From: an uncultured Ruminococcus sp.
GTDB lineage: Bacteria; Bacillota; Clostridia; Oscillospirales; Acutalibacteraceae
Assembly (NCBI GenBank): GCA_902772795.1
Contig: CACYBZ010000123.1
Location: 1 to 8,124 of the forward strand
DNA length: 8,124 bases
Direction of reading: 5' to 3'
Positions 1-5,356 of this stretch are shown here, piece by piece. The translations under genes and the position numbers were made by a program. The notes under the pieces are model-generated. The model did no database searches. It was not told the DNA's origin and saw nothing but the letters and a program-made list of their open reading frames with translations. The stretch's first letter is position 1. Each line of letters begins with the position of its first letter.

Positions 1-534
1 ACCTGTCAGACCAATACCGACAACATGAACCAAAAACAGGGTAAAGCCGATAACGACACCGGCAAAAGAGCCATGATTTGCTTTTTTGGAAGTTACGCCC
101 AGTATTGTCAGCAGGAAAATGCAGGTAAGAACAACTTCAACAATAAAGCCCGCAACAGCATTGCCATGTACACCGTCGAGTCCGTTGGAACCAAAACCAC
201 CGGTCTGATCTTTGATACCACCGAGGCTGAAAATCAGGGCAAGCAATCCCGAACCTGCGAAAGCACCAAAACACTGAGCAACGACATAGCCGAAGAAATC
301 AGTAAGGGTCATACCGTTGTTAATGAGTACGCCCAACGATACCGCAGGGTTGATATGACAGCCTGAAATATTGCCGATGGAATAAGCCATAGCAATGATT
401 GTCATACCGAAAGCAAAAGCGGTAAGGATATAACCGCAACCGTTAGCCGAGTCACAACCTACCAGCATAGCCGTACCGCAGCCGATAAATACCAGAGTAA
501 ATGTACCGATAAATTCCGCAATATACTTTTTCAT
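1..534 (-). CDS. Aquaporin / MIP-family channel, N-terminal 178 residues (C-terminus outside window)
   Basis: Membrane channel of the major intrinsic protein family, conducting water and/or small neutral solutes such as glycerol. The frame is open from the ATG at 534 to the left edge. The start is set by a strong GGAGG site (about 542-547) eight bases upstream. The N-terminus reads AEFIGTFTLVFIGCGTA, the standard first helix of the family, and the first half-helix signature SGCHINPAVS has its NPA at residues 62-64. Further hydrophobic segments lie at about 36-54, 80-105, 131-150 and 160-178. The second NPA box, which together with the selectivity-filter residues would separate an aquaporin from a glycerol facilitator, is outside the window. 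Family members are usually 220-250 residues, so roughly a quarter is missing. Four cysteines in the first 60 residues (19, 27, 33, 59) are more than I would expect. It has its own candidate promoter at 596-624. Family assignment is secure; substrate is not. Confidence 0.93.
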   Translation of the reverse strand, partial: MKKYIAEFIGTFTLVFIGCGTAMLVGCDSANGCGYILTAFAFGMTIIAMAYSIGNISGCHINPAVSLGVLINNGMTLTDFFGYVVAQCFGAFAGSGLLALIFSLGGIKDQTGGFGSNGLDGVHGNAVAGFIVEVVLTCIFLLTILGVTSKKANHGSFAGVVIGFTLFLVHVVGIGLTG

Positions 535-595
535 AGATAAATCCTCCTTCCTTTAAAATTTGTGGACTGAATCAGTAATCAATCTCAACAACCAT

Positions 596-624
596 ATCAT
601 AGCATATAATGGGAATAAAAGCAA
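596..624 (-). promoter_or_regulatory. Candidate sigma-A promoter for the aquaporin gene
   Basis: On the minus strand TTGCTT (619-624) is followed after 17 bases by TATGAT (596-601), preceded by TGC as an extended -10. It lies about 60 bases upstream of the aquaporin ATG, in the 127-base gap after the acetyltransferase gene. Transcription would begin near 589. No hairpin terminator is visible between the acetyltransferase stop and this promoter, so read-through is also possible. Confidence 0.55.
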
Positions 625-661
625 ACATATAAACAAAATTGTAAGATTTTTTCTTGAGGAT

Positions 662-1228
662 TTATTTACGGTTCACATATTCAGATTTCAGTATAGAGTA
701 CCAGCAGATGTCACAACAAATATTCCGACTGTTTTTAGCGAATTGACGCAAAGTTCCCTCATAGGTCATACCGCTTTTTTTCATCACTTTGCCCGAATTA
801 GGATTTTCAAAATAATGGTAAGAACCAATGCGGTTGACATCTGTATTTTCAAAGAGAAAGGCAATTATTTTTGTCAGAGCCTGCGAGGTAAAGCCTTTGT
901 GCCACCACGGTTTACCGATACAGTAGCCGACTGTCATAGCGGAGGTATCTTCATCAATGTGCACAACGCCGATGCTTCCTATAGGGCGGTTGTTGTTGTC
1001 TTTGGGCACAATCGCCCATTGATAGTAGTTGTCGTTCTGATAGCTGTTTACCCATTCTTTAAGAATAGCCTGTGTTACACGGATATCCGTGTGTGGTGTC
1101 CATGTGAGATATTTAGTGACATCAGGGTCGTTTGCCCAGTTTTCAAACATAGCGATATCGTCAGCGAGGGTAAATTTTCTTAAAATAAGGTCAGCGGTTT
1201 CTAAAGTCTGTGTTCCGCAATGTTGCAT
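662..1228 (-). CDS. GNAT-family N-acetyltransferase (RimJ/RimL type)
   Basis: Cytoplasmic acetyl-CoA-dependent acetyltransferase of 188 residues. The N-terminus (ETADLILRKFTLADDIAMF, from residue 10) has the 'T-x-R-L-x-L-R' type opening of RimJ/RimL-like proteins that modify protein N-termini or small amines. The central strand VGYCIGKPWWHKGFTSQAL (residues 100-118) occupies the acetyl-CoA pyrophosphate-binding position, normally Q/R-x-x-G-x-G/A; here it is degenerate (HKGFTSQA). ENPNSGKVMKKSGM (residues 141-154) is the typical N-x-x-S-x-x-V-x-x-K-x-G-M helix and turn. The start at 1228 is supported by AAAGGAG about nine bases upstream. The gene begins about 40 bases beyond the ridA terminator on the same strand and has no convincing promoter of its own, so it may depend on read-through. 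Substrate cannot be told from sequence; ribosomal-protein or antibiotic acetylation would be guesswork. Confidence 0.88.
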   Translation of the reverse strand: MQHCGTQTLETADLILRKFTLADDIAMFENWANDPDVTKYLTWTPHTDIRVTQAILKEWVNSYQNDNYYQWAIVPKDNNNRPIGSIGVVHIDEDTSAMTVGYCIGKPWWHKGFTSQALTKIIAFLFENTDVNRIGSYHYFENPNSGKVMKKSGMTYEGTLRQFAKNSRNICCDICWYSILKSEYVNRK

Positions 1229-1266
1229 AGTGTTTTCACTCCTTTGTCATGATGGTATATGGGTGT

Positions 1267-1310
1267 AAAATAAAAGGGCAGAATTTTCATAGAAAATTCT
1301 GCTCTTTTAT
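1267..1310 (-). terminator. Strong intrinsic terminator after ridA
   Basis: Arms 1270-1288 and 1292-1310 form a 19-bp stem with one wobble pair and a 3-base loop. On the minus strand it is followed by TTTTATTTTA (down to about 1262). It starts 14 bases past the ridA stop and closes the ilvA-ridA unit. The stem is nearly symmetrical, so it could also work on the plus strand, but no plus-strand gene enters it. Confidence 0.9.
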
Positions 1311-1323
1311 TCTCAGATAAGCA

Positions 1324-1695
1324 TTATATTTCCGCAATAACTTCAACTTCTACCAGAACACCTTTAGGAAGTTCTTTGACAGCAACGCAGGAGCGGGCAG
1401 GTTTACCTGAAAAGTACTGACCGTAAATTTCATTGAAAACACCGAAGTCACTCATATTGGCAAGGAAACAGACAGTTTTTATCGCTTTGTCGTAAGATGA
1501 ACCCGAAGCCTCCAGAACAGCACCAAGATTTTTCATAACCTGTTGTGTCTGTTCTGCGATGGTTGTCGCCTCAACATTACCTGTTGCGGGATTAATGGCA
1601 ATCTGTCCAGAAGTGAACACCAAACCGTTGCTGACAACCGCCTGTGAATAAGAGCCGATAGCGTCAGGAGCATTTTTTGTATAAATTTTTTCCAT
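1324..1695 (-). CDS. ridA: RidA (2-iminobutanoate/2-iminopropanoate deaminase)
   Basis: Small cytoplasmic enzyme, 123 residues, the usual length of the RidA/YjgF/YER057c family, which forms trimers. It hydrolyses the enamine/imine intermediates released by PLP enzymes such as threonine and serine dehydratases, giving 2-oxobutanoate or pyruvate and ammonia and so preventing damage to other PLP enzymes. Family marks visible: N-terminal AIGSYSQAVVSNGLVFTSGQI (from about residue 12), then the C-terminal signature PARSCVAVKELPKGVLVEVE (residues 99-118). This contains the substrate-carboxylate-binding arginine (R101, matching R105 of E. coli RidA) and the glutamates near the active site. The ATG at 1695 has GGAGG nine bases upstream. 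It follows ilvA by 18 bases and ends at a strong terminator, so the two are almost certainly one transcript. The adjacent dehydratase is an unusually clear sign that this is a true RidA rather than one of the family's other subgroups. Confidence 0.96.
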   Translation of the reverse strand: MEKIYTKNAPDAIGSYSQAVVSNGLVFTSGQIAINPATGNVEATTIAEQTQQVMKNLGAVLEASGSSYDKAIKTVCFLANMSDFGVFNEIYGQYFSGKPARSCVAVKELPKGVLVEVEVIAEI

Positions 1696-1713
1696 AGTAA
1701 ATTCCTCCGTAAA

Positions 1714-2916
1714 TCAATAGATAATTCTGTAACCTCTTGCGAGGAGAGCATTTTTAATTTCGTCGGCATGTTCATGATTTCTTGTTTCCATGCTGATACG
1801 CAGATGGCAGGCATTGATATCCGAACTCAGATCGGCACGGTCGTGAGCAACAGAAACGACGTTACCGCCGAGTGTGGCAATAATTTCAGAAACTTCCTGT
1901 AACTGACCCGGTTTGTCAATCAGTTCGATGGTCAGATCCACCAGACGACCCGACATCTGTAAACCACGGTTAATGACACGGGAGAGGATAGTCACGTCAA
2001 TATTACCGCCCGAAAGCAGACAACAGACTTTTTTACCTTTCAGTTCAGGAATTTTATTGAACATGACACCTGCAAAAGCATTTGCCCCTGCTCCTTCGGT
2101 GACAAGTTTCTGTCTTTCAATGAGTTTCAGAATAGCGGCAGCACATTCGTCATCGGTGACAGTGATGAAGTCATCAACGTACTGACGGGCAATCTGATAG
2201 GTAAGTGTACCGGGTGTTTTGACAGCGATACCGTCCTGGAAAGTATGTACAGATTCCAGTGTTTCGATATTGCCGTTCTTGATGCTGTTTACCATAGAGG
2301 GAGCACCGGTAGCCTGAACGCCATAGATTTTAATGTCAGGGTTAAGGGATTTAATGGCAAAAGCCACACCGGCAATCAGTCCGCCGCCGCCGACAGGAAC
2401 AAGTACGGCTTCAATGTCAGGTTTCTGGTTAATAATTTCCAGACCGATAGTACCTTGTCCGGCAATGACGAGTTCATCATCAAAGGGGTGAATAAAGGTG
2501 GCACCGCTTTCCTGTTGCAGTTCAACGGCTTTGGCATAAGCGTCATCATAAGTACCTTTTACCAGACAGACTTCCGCACCAAGTCTTTTGGTTGCTTCAA
2601 TTTTGCTGATGGGAGCGGAGTCAGGAATACAAATCAACGACTTGATACCCATTTTCGTAGCGGCACGGGCAACACCCTGAGCGTGGTTGCCTGCCGAACA
2701 GGCAATAACACCCTTACTTCTTTCTTCCGCAGTGAGCTGAGAAATTTTATAGTAAGCTCCTCTTACTTTGAAAGAACCCGTAACCTGTAAATTTTCCGTT
2801 TTGAGATAGACAGACATACCGGGAACGACATCAGGGGAACATTTAATGATATCGGTCGGTCTTACCGCATTTTTAAGAACATAAGAGGCATGATAAATTT
2901 TGTCCAAAGTCAACAT
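1714..2916 (-). CDS. ilvA: Threonine ammonia-lyase (threonine dehydratase) with C-terminal ACT domain
   Basis: PLP-dependent fold-type II enzyme, 400 residues, converting L-threonine to 2-oxobutanoate and ammonia, the committed step toward isoleucine. The PLP lysine is K50 in TGSFKVRGAY; SAGNHAQG (74-81) binds the substrate; VGGGGL (175-180) holds the PLP phosphate; SGGN (302-305) is near the pyridine nitrogen. A single ACT domain fills about 325-400 (RLVDLTIELIDKPGQLQEV and onward). The length and single ACT domain match the shorter clostridial IlvA/TdcB form rather than the 500-residue enterobacterial IlvA, so the biosynthetic role rests on context: a T-box leader upstream and ridA downstream. 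I chose the ATG at 2916, preceded by AGGAG (2928-2932) with a slightly long 11-base spacing. The frame stays open upstream to an ATG at 3027, but those 37 extra codons translate a palindromic repeat and have no family similarity. Confidence 0.95.
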   Translation of the reverse strand: MLTLDKIYHASYVLKNAVRPTDIIKCSPDVVPGMSVYLKTENLQVTGSFKVRGAYYKISQLTAEERSKGVIACSAGNHAQGVARAATKMGIKSLICIPDSAPISKIEATKRLGAEVCLVKGTYDDAYAKAVELQQESGATFIHPFDDELVIAGQGTIGLEIINQKPDIEAVLVPVGGGGLIAGVAFAIKSLNPDIKIYGVQATGAPSMVNSIKNGNIETLESVHTFQDGIAVKTPGTLTYQIARQYVDDFITVTDDECAAAILKLIERQKLVTEGAGANAFAGVMFNKIPELKGKKVCCLLSGGNIDVTILSRVINRGLQMSGRLVDLTIELIDKPGQLQEVSEIIATLGGNVVSVAHDRADLSSDINACHLRISMETRNHEHADEIKNALLARGYRIIY

Positions 2917-2949
2917 TGAAAAAACATCTCCTGTAAAAAATTCAGTATT

Positions 2950-3183
2950 CAAGGGGTGCCCCCTTGAAAATCCTGCCAAGGGGCGTTGCCCCTTGACCCC
3001 ACCAACTTTTTGAAAAAAGTTGGACAAAAACTTTTGTGGCTCACTTCGTTCGGATTTTTCTCTTTACGTTGTCCGAAATCTGCAACAGCAGATTTCGCCT
3101 TAAAGTTTCGGTCAAGCCTTGGGGGAGGCTTGCGGGGTTCAGGGGCAGAGCCCCTGATGGGGGTGCGGGGGCGAAGCCCCTGC
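2950..3183. repeat. Cluster of seven GC-rich palindromes (intergenic repeat element)
   Basis: Seven perfect or near-perfect hairpins lie almost end to end: 2950-2966; 2977-2995 (8-bp stem, GTT loop); 3002-3023 (10-bp stem on CCAACTTTTT); 3074-3097 (10-bp stem, AACA loop); 3113-3132 (7-bp stem, G-rich loop); 3139-3157 (8-bp stem, AGA loop); 3165-3183 (8-bp stem with one wobble, GAA loop). Four share a GGGG/CCCC core with a 3-base loop. The block is far more GC-rich than its surroundings. It sits inside the ilvA leader, between the T-box terminator and the ilvA ribosome binding site. From memory, blocks of this kind recur between genes in Ruminococcus-type genomes; that was not tested here. Open frames through it are palindrome artefacts. 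It carries no transposase and no obvious target-site duplication. Confidence 0.8.
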
Positions 3184-3196
3184 AAAAGCAAAACAG

Positions 3197-3231
3197 AAAA
3201 AAGTCTTTCGCCCTGAAAAAGGACGAAAGAC
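3197..3231 (-). terminator. T-box-controlled intrinsic terminator
   Basis: On the minus strand GTCTTTCGTCC (3231-3221) pairs with GGGCGAAAGAC (3213-3203) to make an 11-bp stem with one wobble, followed by six T residues (3202-3197). Its 5' arm lies just after the T-box sequence, the position needed for an alternative antiterminator fold. Transcripts stopped here would be about 290 bases long and would not reach ilvA. Confidence 0.9.
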
Positions 3232-3475
3232 GAAAATTCCGCGATACCACCTTAATTGTCCGCAACGGCGAACCACTCAACGATACATCAGATGTATTAT
3301 CATCAGTCAATGTATCCTGTTCTGCTAACGGGGAACCACACCGAAAATTCCTACTGACATTTGTTCGGAATTTCACTCAAAGGGGATAGCATACAGTCGA
3401 TTTCTGCTGACTTGCACCGAAACATCAGCTCTCTGAAAATAAAATACAACCGTGCCGTATCCTTATCAACGCTTT
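3197..3475 (-). promoter_or_regulatory. T-box riboswitch (tRNA-sensing leader) of ilvA-ridA
   Basis: Read on the minus strand, the leader has the ordered parts of a class I T-box. Stem I opens with a kink-turn-like pair (TTGATAAGG near 3470-3462 against CCTTTGAGTGA near 3383-3373). The distal part holds AGAGAGCTGATG followed by GGTGCAAGTCAGC, whose GCTGA/TCAGC arms close the conserved distal loop. The T-box proper is AAGGTGGTATCGCG (3253-3240), with UGGU ready to pair with a tRNA ending in ACCA. The intrinsic terminator follows at 3231-3197. Helix pairing (AAGG with CCTT, ACGGTTG with CGACTGT) leaves a 3' loop strand ATGCTATCC. Within it AUC (3387-3385) would be an isoleucine specifier, in keeping with ilvA, but neighbouring triplets cannot be excluded. 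Known mechanism of the class: uncharged tRNA stabilises the antiterminator and allows read-through. Confidence 0.9.
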
Positions 3476-3495
3476 TGTTATATAAACCACTACAA

Positions 3496-3524
3496 TTTAT
3501 ACGCTTTTTTTCGGAAAAAGTCAA
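3496..3524 (-). promoter_or_regulatory. Sigma-A promoter of the T-box-ilvA-ridA unit
   Basis: On the minus strand TTGACT (3524-3519) and TATAAA (3501-3496) are separated by exactly 17 bases, close to the TTGACA/TATAAT consensus. Transcription would start near 3489, just before stem I of the T-box. The promoter is squeezed into the 30-odd bases after the gpsA stop codon. Confidence 0.8.
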
Positions 3525-3526
3525 GC

Positions 3527-3560
3527 AAAAATTTCAATTTAGCGTGGCAAAATTAAAATT
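3527..3560 (-). terminator. Possible AT-rich terminator of gpsA
   Basis: On the minus strand AATTTTAATTT (3560-3550) can pair with AAATTGAAATT (3540-3530), giving 11 bp with one wobble and a 9-base loop, followed by TTT. The 5' arm overlaps the gpsA stop codon, and the T run ends just before the -35 box of the ilvA promoter. The stem is all A-T, so its strength is doubtful. Confidence 0.4.
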
Positions 3561-4518
3561 CGCTTTTTACCTCACGCAGAAACAGGGACGATAATGTTTC
3601 TTTGGGGTCTTTGTGATAAGTAAGTACCTGATTGACTGCACTGACAATCGGCATATCTACATGATACATTTCACTGAGTCTTATCAGAGCTTTCGTGGTG
3701 GAAACACCTTCGGCGAGCTTGTCAAATTTTTCGCCTTTGATGAGCATTTCGCCGAAACGTCTGTTATGACTGAACGGAGAAAACAATGTTGCTTCGTAGT
3801 CACCCAGATGGCACAGTCCGAAAGCGGACATTTCATTACCGCCCATCGCTTTAATCAGACGGGAGATTTCCTGAGTACCTCTTGCCATCAAAGCCCCTTT
3901 CAGGGAGGTATAATTCATACCGTCAAGCATACCTGCGGCAATACCAATAACATTCTTTGATGCAGCACCGACCTCTGTACCGATTAAATCCTTTCCGTAA
4001 TAAAAACGAATCAATTCACTGGAAAATGATTTGACCAGCCGTTGTTTGAGCAGTTCATTATCCGAATCAATGACCATACAGTTAGGAATACCTTTGACAA
4101 AATCCTGAGGGTGTCCGGGGCCTACCCATACAGCCACAGGTGTTTTTTGCGTGTCAATATGACTGCCGATAATCTGTGTCAGGCGTCTGCCTGTACTTTC
4201 TTCGATGCCTTTCATACAGAGGACAATGGCTTTTCCGTCCAGATTTTCCTTAACCAGCCTGCTGCTGACAAAACTGTCCAGAGCCTGTGAACTGATGGAA
4301 ATAATCATGACTTCCGCATGACTGACGGCTTGTGTCAGATCCGAGGTAATAACAACATTGTCACTGAAAGTAACATACTGATTTTTTCTTTCTTTCTGCA
4401 AATCCTGAAATACTTTTTCGCTTTCCAGTCCCCACGAACAGACATGATGACCTGTTTTGTCCAGATACCAAGCAATGAAAGACCCCCATCTTCCACAGCC
4501 GAGTACAGAAATATTCAT
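3553..4518 (-). CDS. gpsA: NAD(P)-dependent glycerol-3-phosphate dehydrogenase, divergent GpsA type
   Basis: Cytoplasmic enzyme interconverting dihydroxyacetone phosphate and sn-glycerol 3-phosphate, the backbone precursor of phospholipids. It has 321 residues against about 330 for the family. The Rossmann motif VLGCGRWG is at residues 5-12, where GAGSWG is usual. KGIE (103-106) follows the third strand. The catalytic lysine is K188 in TEVGAASKNVIGIAAGM, matching the ALKN motif. The C-terminal domain shows MARGTQEISRL, the AFGLCHLGD segment and SHNRRFG, the family's TRG, GLGD and SRNRRFG signatures. One segment is unusual: the family's 'SGPSFAxE' box is replaced by VGPGHPQDFVKGIPN (132-146). 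The start at 4518 is set by GGAGG eight bases upstream; an in-frame ATG at 4539 has no such site and lies downstream of the candidate -10. No other lipid gene is adjacent. Family is clear; the altered box leaves some doubt about exact substrate. Confidence 0.88.
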   Translation of the reverse strand: MNISVLGCGRWGSFIAWYLDKTGHHVCSWGLESEKVFQDLQKERKNQYVTFSDNVVITSDLTQAVSHAEVMIISISSQALDSFVSSRLVKENLDGKAIVLCMKGIEESTGRRLTQIIGSHIDTQKTPVAVWVGPGHPQDFVKGIPNCMVIDSDNELLKQRLVKSFSSELIRFYYGKDLIGTEVGAASKNVIGIAAGMLDGMNYTSLKGALMARGTQEISRLIKAMGGNEMSAFGLCHLGDYEATLFSPFSHNRRFGEMLIKGEKFDKLAEGVSTTKALIRLSEMYHVDMPIVSAVNQVLTYHKDPKETLSSLFLREVKSEF

Positions 4519-4550
4519 AGATAACGCCTCCAATATCATAGTAGAGTAAC

Positions 4551-4559
4551 ATTATAACA
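4551..4559 (-). promoter_or_regulatory. Extended -10 promoter of gpsA
   Basis: On the minus strand a perfect TATAAT (4556-4551) is preceded by TGT (4559-4557), an extended -10. No good -35 is found at 16-18 bases. The start would be near 4544, giving a leader of about 26 bases with GGAGG before the ATG. No terminator is visible after the upstream phosphatase gene, so some gpsA transcription may also read through from it. Confidence 0.6.
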
Positions 4560-4605
4560 TATCAGAAAAGAAAATCTATGAATAATGTAAAAACAATACT
4601 GAAAA

Positions 4606-5253
4606 TTATGACAGATCTTCGTCCTTTTCATAGTCTTCTTTTTCTCTGGGACAATAGCCGAAAACTTCCGTGACTTTATCTCTTGACCACAGCAAAGGGG
4701 TAATTCTGACAGAATAGCCAAAACCGTTATCCATCTGCCAGCGATAGGATTCCGCCTGTGGCAGTCCGTAAACGGACAGCAATGTTGTGATGACACCAGC
4801 GTGTGTTACCACGACAGCGGTAGTTTCCCCCGACTTTATCAGGTCGTTGACTAATTTTTCAAAAGTACGGCAGATTCTCAGGGTAAATTCTGCACCGCTT
4901 TCTCCGTCAGGGGGACGGTTGTCTTTGGAATTGGCAAGCCAGTTGATAAAATCGAGATTATTTTTCAGGTCATCAGCGGTTTTTCCCTCCCACTTGCCGA
5001 AAGAACATTCTGAAAAGCCGTCCAATACGATGGGTTTCAGTTTGGGATAAAGAACATTGCACGTCTGTACACAGCGTAACAACGGACTGGTATATAAAAG
5101 AGGCGTTCCGGGATAGACATAGAGGGCATCATATTTTTTCAGGTCATCAATGCCCTGTTTCGACAGTGGAACATTGGTGATACCGATATATTTTCCCTTG
5201 TTGTCTTCGGTCGTCATGCCGTGACGGATAAAATGAATGACATAGGATTGCAT
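4606..5253 (-). CDS. Histidine phosphatase family protein (phosphoglycerate mutase / CobC-like)
   Basis: Cytoplasmic phosphohydrolase of 215 residues with a phosphohistidine intermediate. The phosphate pocket is visible: R10-H11-G12 in HFIRHGMTT (H11 is the nucleophile), R60 in SPLLRCVQT, the acid donor E82 in FSECSFGKWEG, and the second histidine H151 in VVTHAGV. GKYIGITNVPLSKQG (20-34) and the SECSFGKWEG box resemble alpha-ribazole phosphatase (CobC) and related broad-specificity phosphatases more than true glycolytic mutases. No cobalamin genes are near, so a B12 role is not supported. The C-terminus ends in a charged, mostly acidic tail (residues 203-215). The start at 5253 has AGGAGG six bases upstream; the 44 extra in-frame codons up to 5385 would cross the promoter region and the start of the divergent gene. 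It is transcribed divergently from the XRE regulator gene with overlapping promoters. Confidence 0.88.
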   Translation of the reverse strand: MQSYVIHFIRHGMTTEDNKGKYIGITNVPLSKQGIDDLKKYDALYVYPGTPLLYTSPLLRCVQTCNVLYPKLKPIVLDGFSECSFGKWEGKTADDLKNNLDFINWLANSKDNRPPDGESGAEFTLRICRTFEKLVNDLIKSGETTAVVVTHAGVITTLLSVYGLPQAESYRWQMDNGFGYSVRITPLLWSRDKVTEVFGYCPREKEDYEKDEDLS

Positions 5254-5281
5254 AAAATTCCTCCTTGCGGTAAATGGATTT

Positions 5282-5310
5282 TTGACTTTACTTTGCCCGA
5301 AAATTATACT
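5282..5310 (+). promoter_or_regulatory. Promoter of the XRE regulator gene
   Basis: TTGACT (5282-5287), a 17-base spacer and TATACT (5305-5310) form a near-consensus sigma-A promoter. Transcription would start near 5317, leaving a leader of about 40 bases with GAGGG (5344-5348) before the ATG at 5357. Just downstream of the -10, CTGTAAACAG (5314-5323) is a short dyad that could be an operator; this is a guess. Confidence 0.75.
5303..5308 (-). promoter_or_regulatory. -10 box of the divergent histidine phosphatase promoter
   Basis: On the minus strand the sequence is a perfect TATAAT, sharing bases 5305-5308 with the -10 of the opposing promoter. The -35 region 17 bases upstream is poor, so this promoter may be weak or need help. 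The start would be near 5297, about 45 bases before the phosphatase ATG. Confidence 0.55.
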
Positions 5311-5356
5311 ATACTGTAAACAGAAAAAATCGTAAAAAAATAATGAGGGATACACA

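Noticed and set aside
25..366. Plus-strand open frame of 113 codons
   Set aside because: It is antisense to the aquaporin gene, whose frame encodes recognisable MIP motifs.
640..661. Terminator after the GNAT gene
   Set aside because: The only hairpin is about 5 bp (AAGA/TCTT around an A run), with no GC and no convincing T tract on the minus strand.
560..1183. Plus-strand open frame of 207 codons
   Set aside because: Antisense to the GNAT gene; no ribosome binding site or recognisable domain, while the minus frame has clear GNAT motifs and AAAGGAG.
2245..2790. Plus-strand open frame of 181 codons
   Set aside because: Antisense to ilvA, low-complexity content, no promoter or ribosome binding site.
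2917..3027. N-terminal extension of ilvA to an ATG at 3027 (37 extra codons)
   Set aside because: The extra codons translate the palindromic repeats, have no ribosome binding site and no dehydratase similarity; the ATG at 2916 has AGGAG upstream and begins the family homology.
2950..3183. CRISPR array or insertion sequence
   Set aside because: The palindromes differ in sequence and spacing, with no regular repeat-spacer pattern, no transposase frame and no terminal inverted repeats bounding the block.
2949..3389. Several short open frames on both strands through the repeat and T-box leader
   Set aside because: They overlap one another on both strands and arise from the palindromes and leader RNA. 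They are rich in P, R and G with no domain, and lack consistent start signals.
4606..5253. Naming the histidine phosphatase cobC or gpmA
   Set aside because: The box pattern is CobC-like but there are no cobalamin genes nearby, and family members have many substrates; only the family call is supported.
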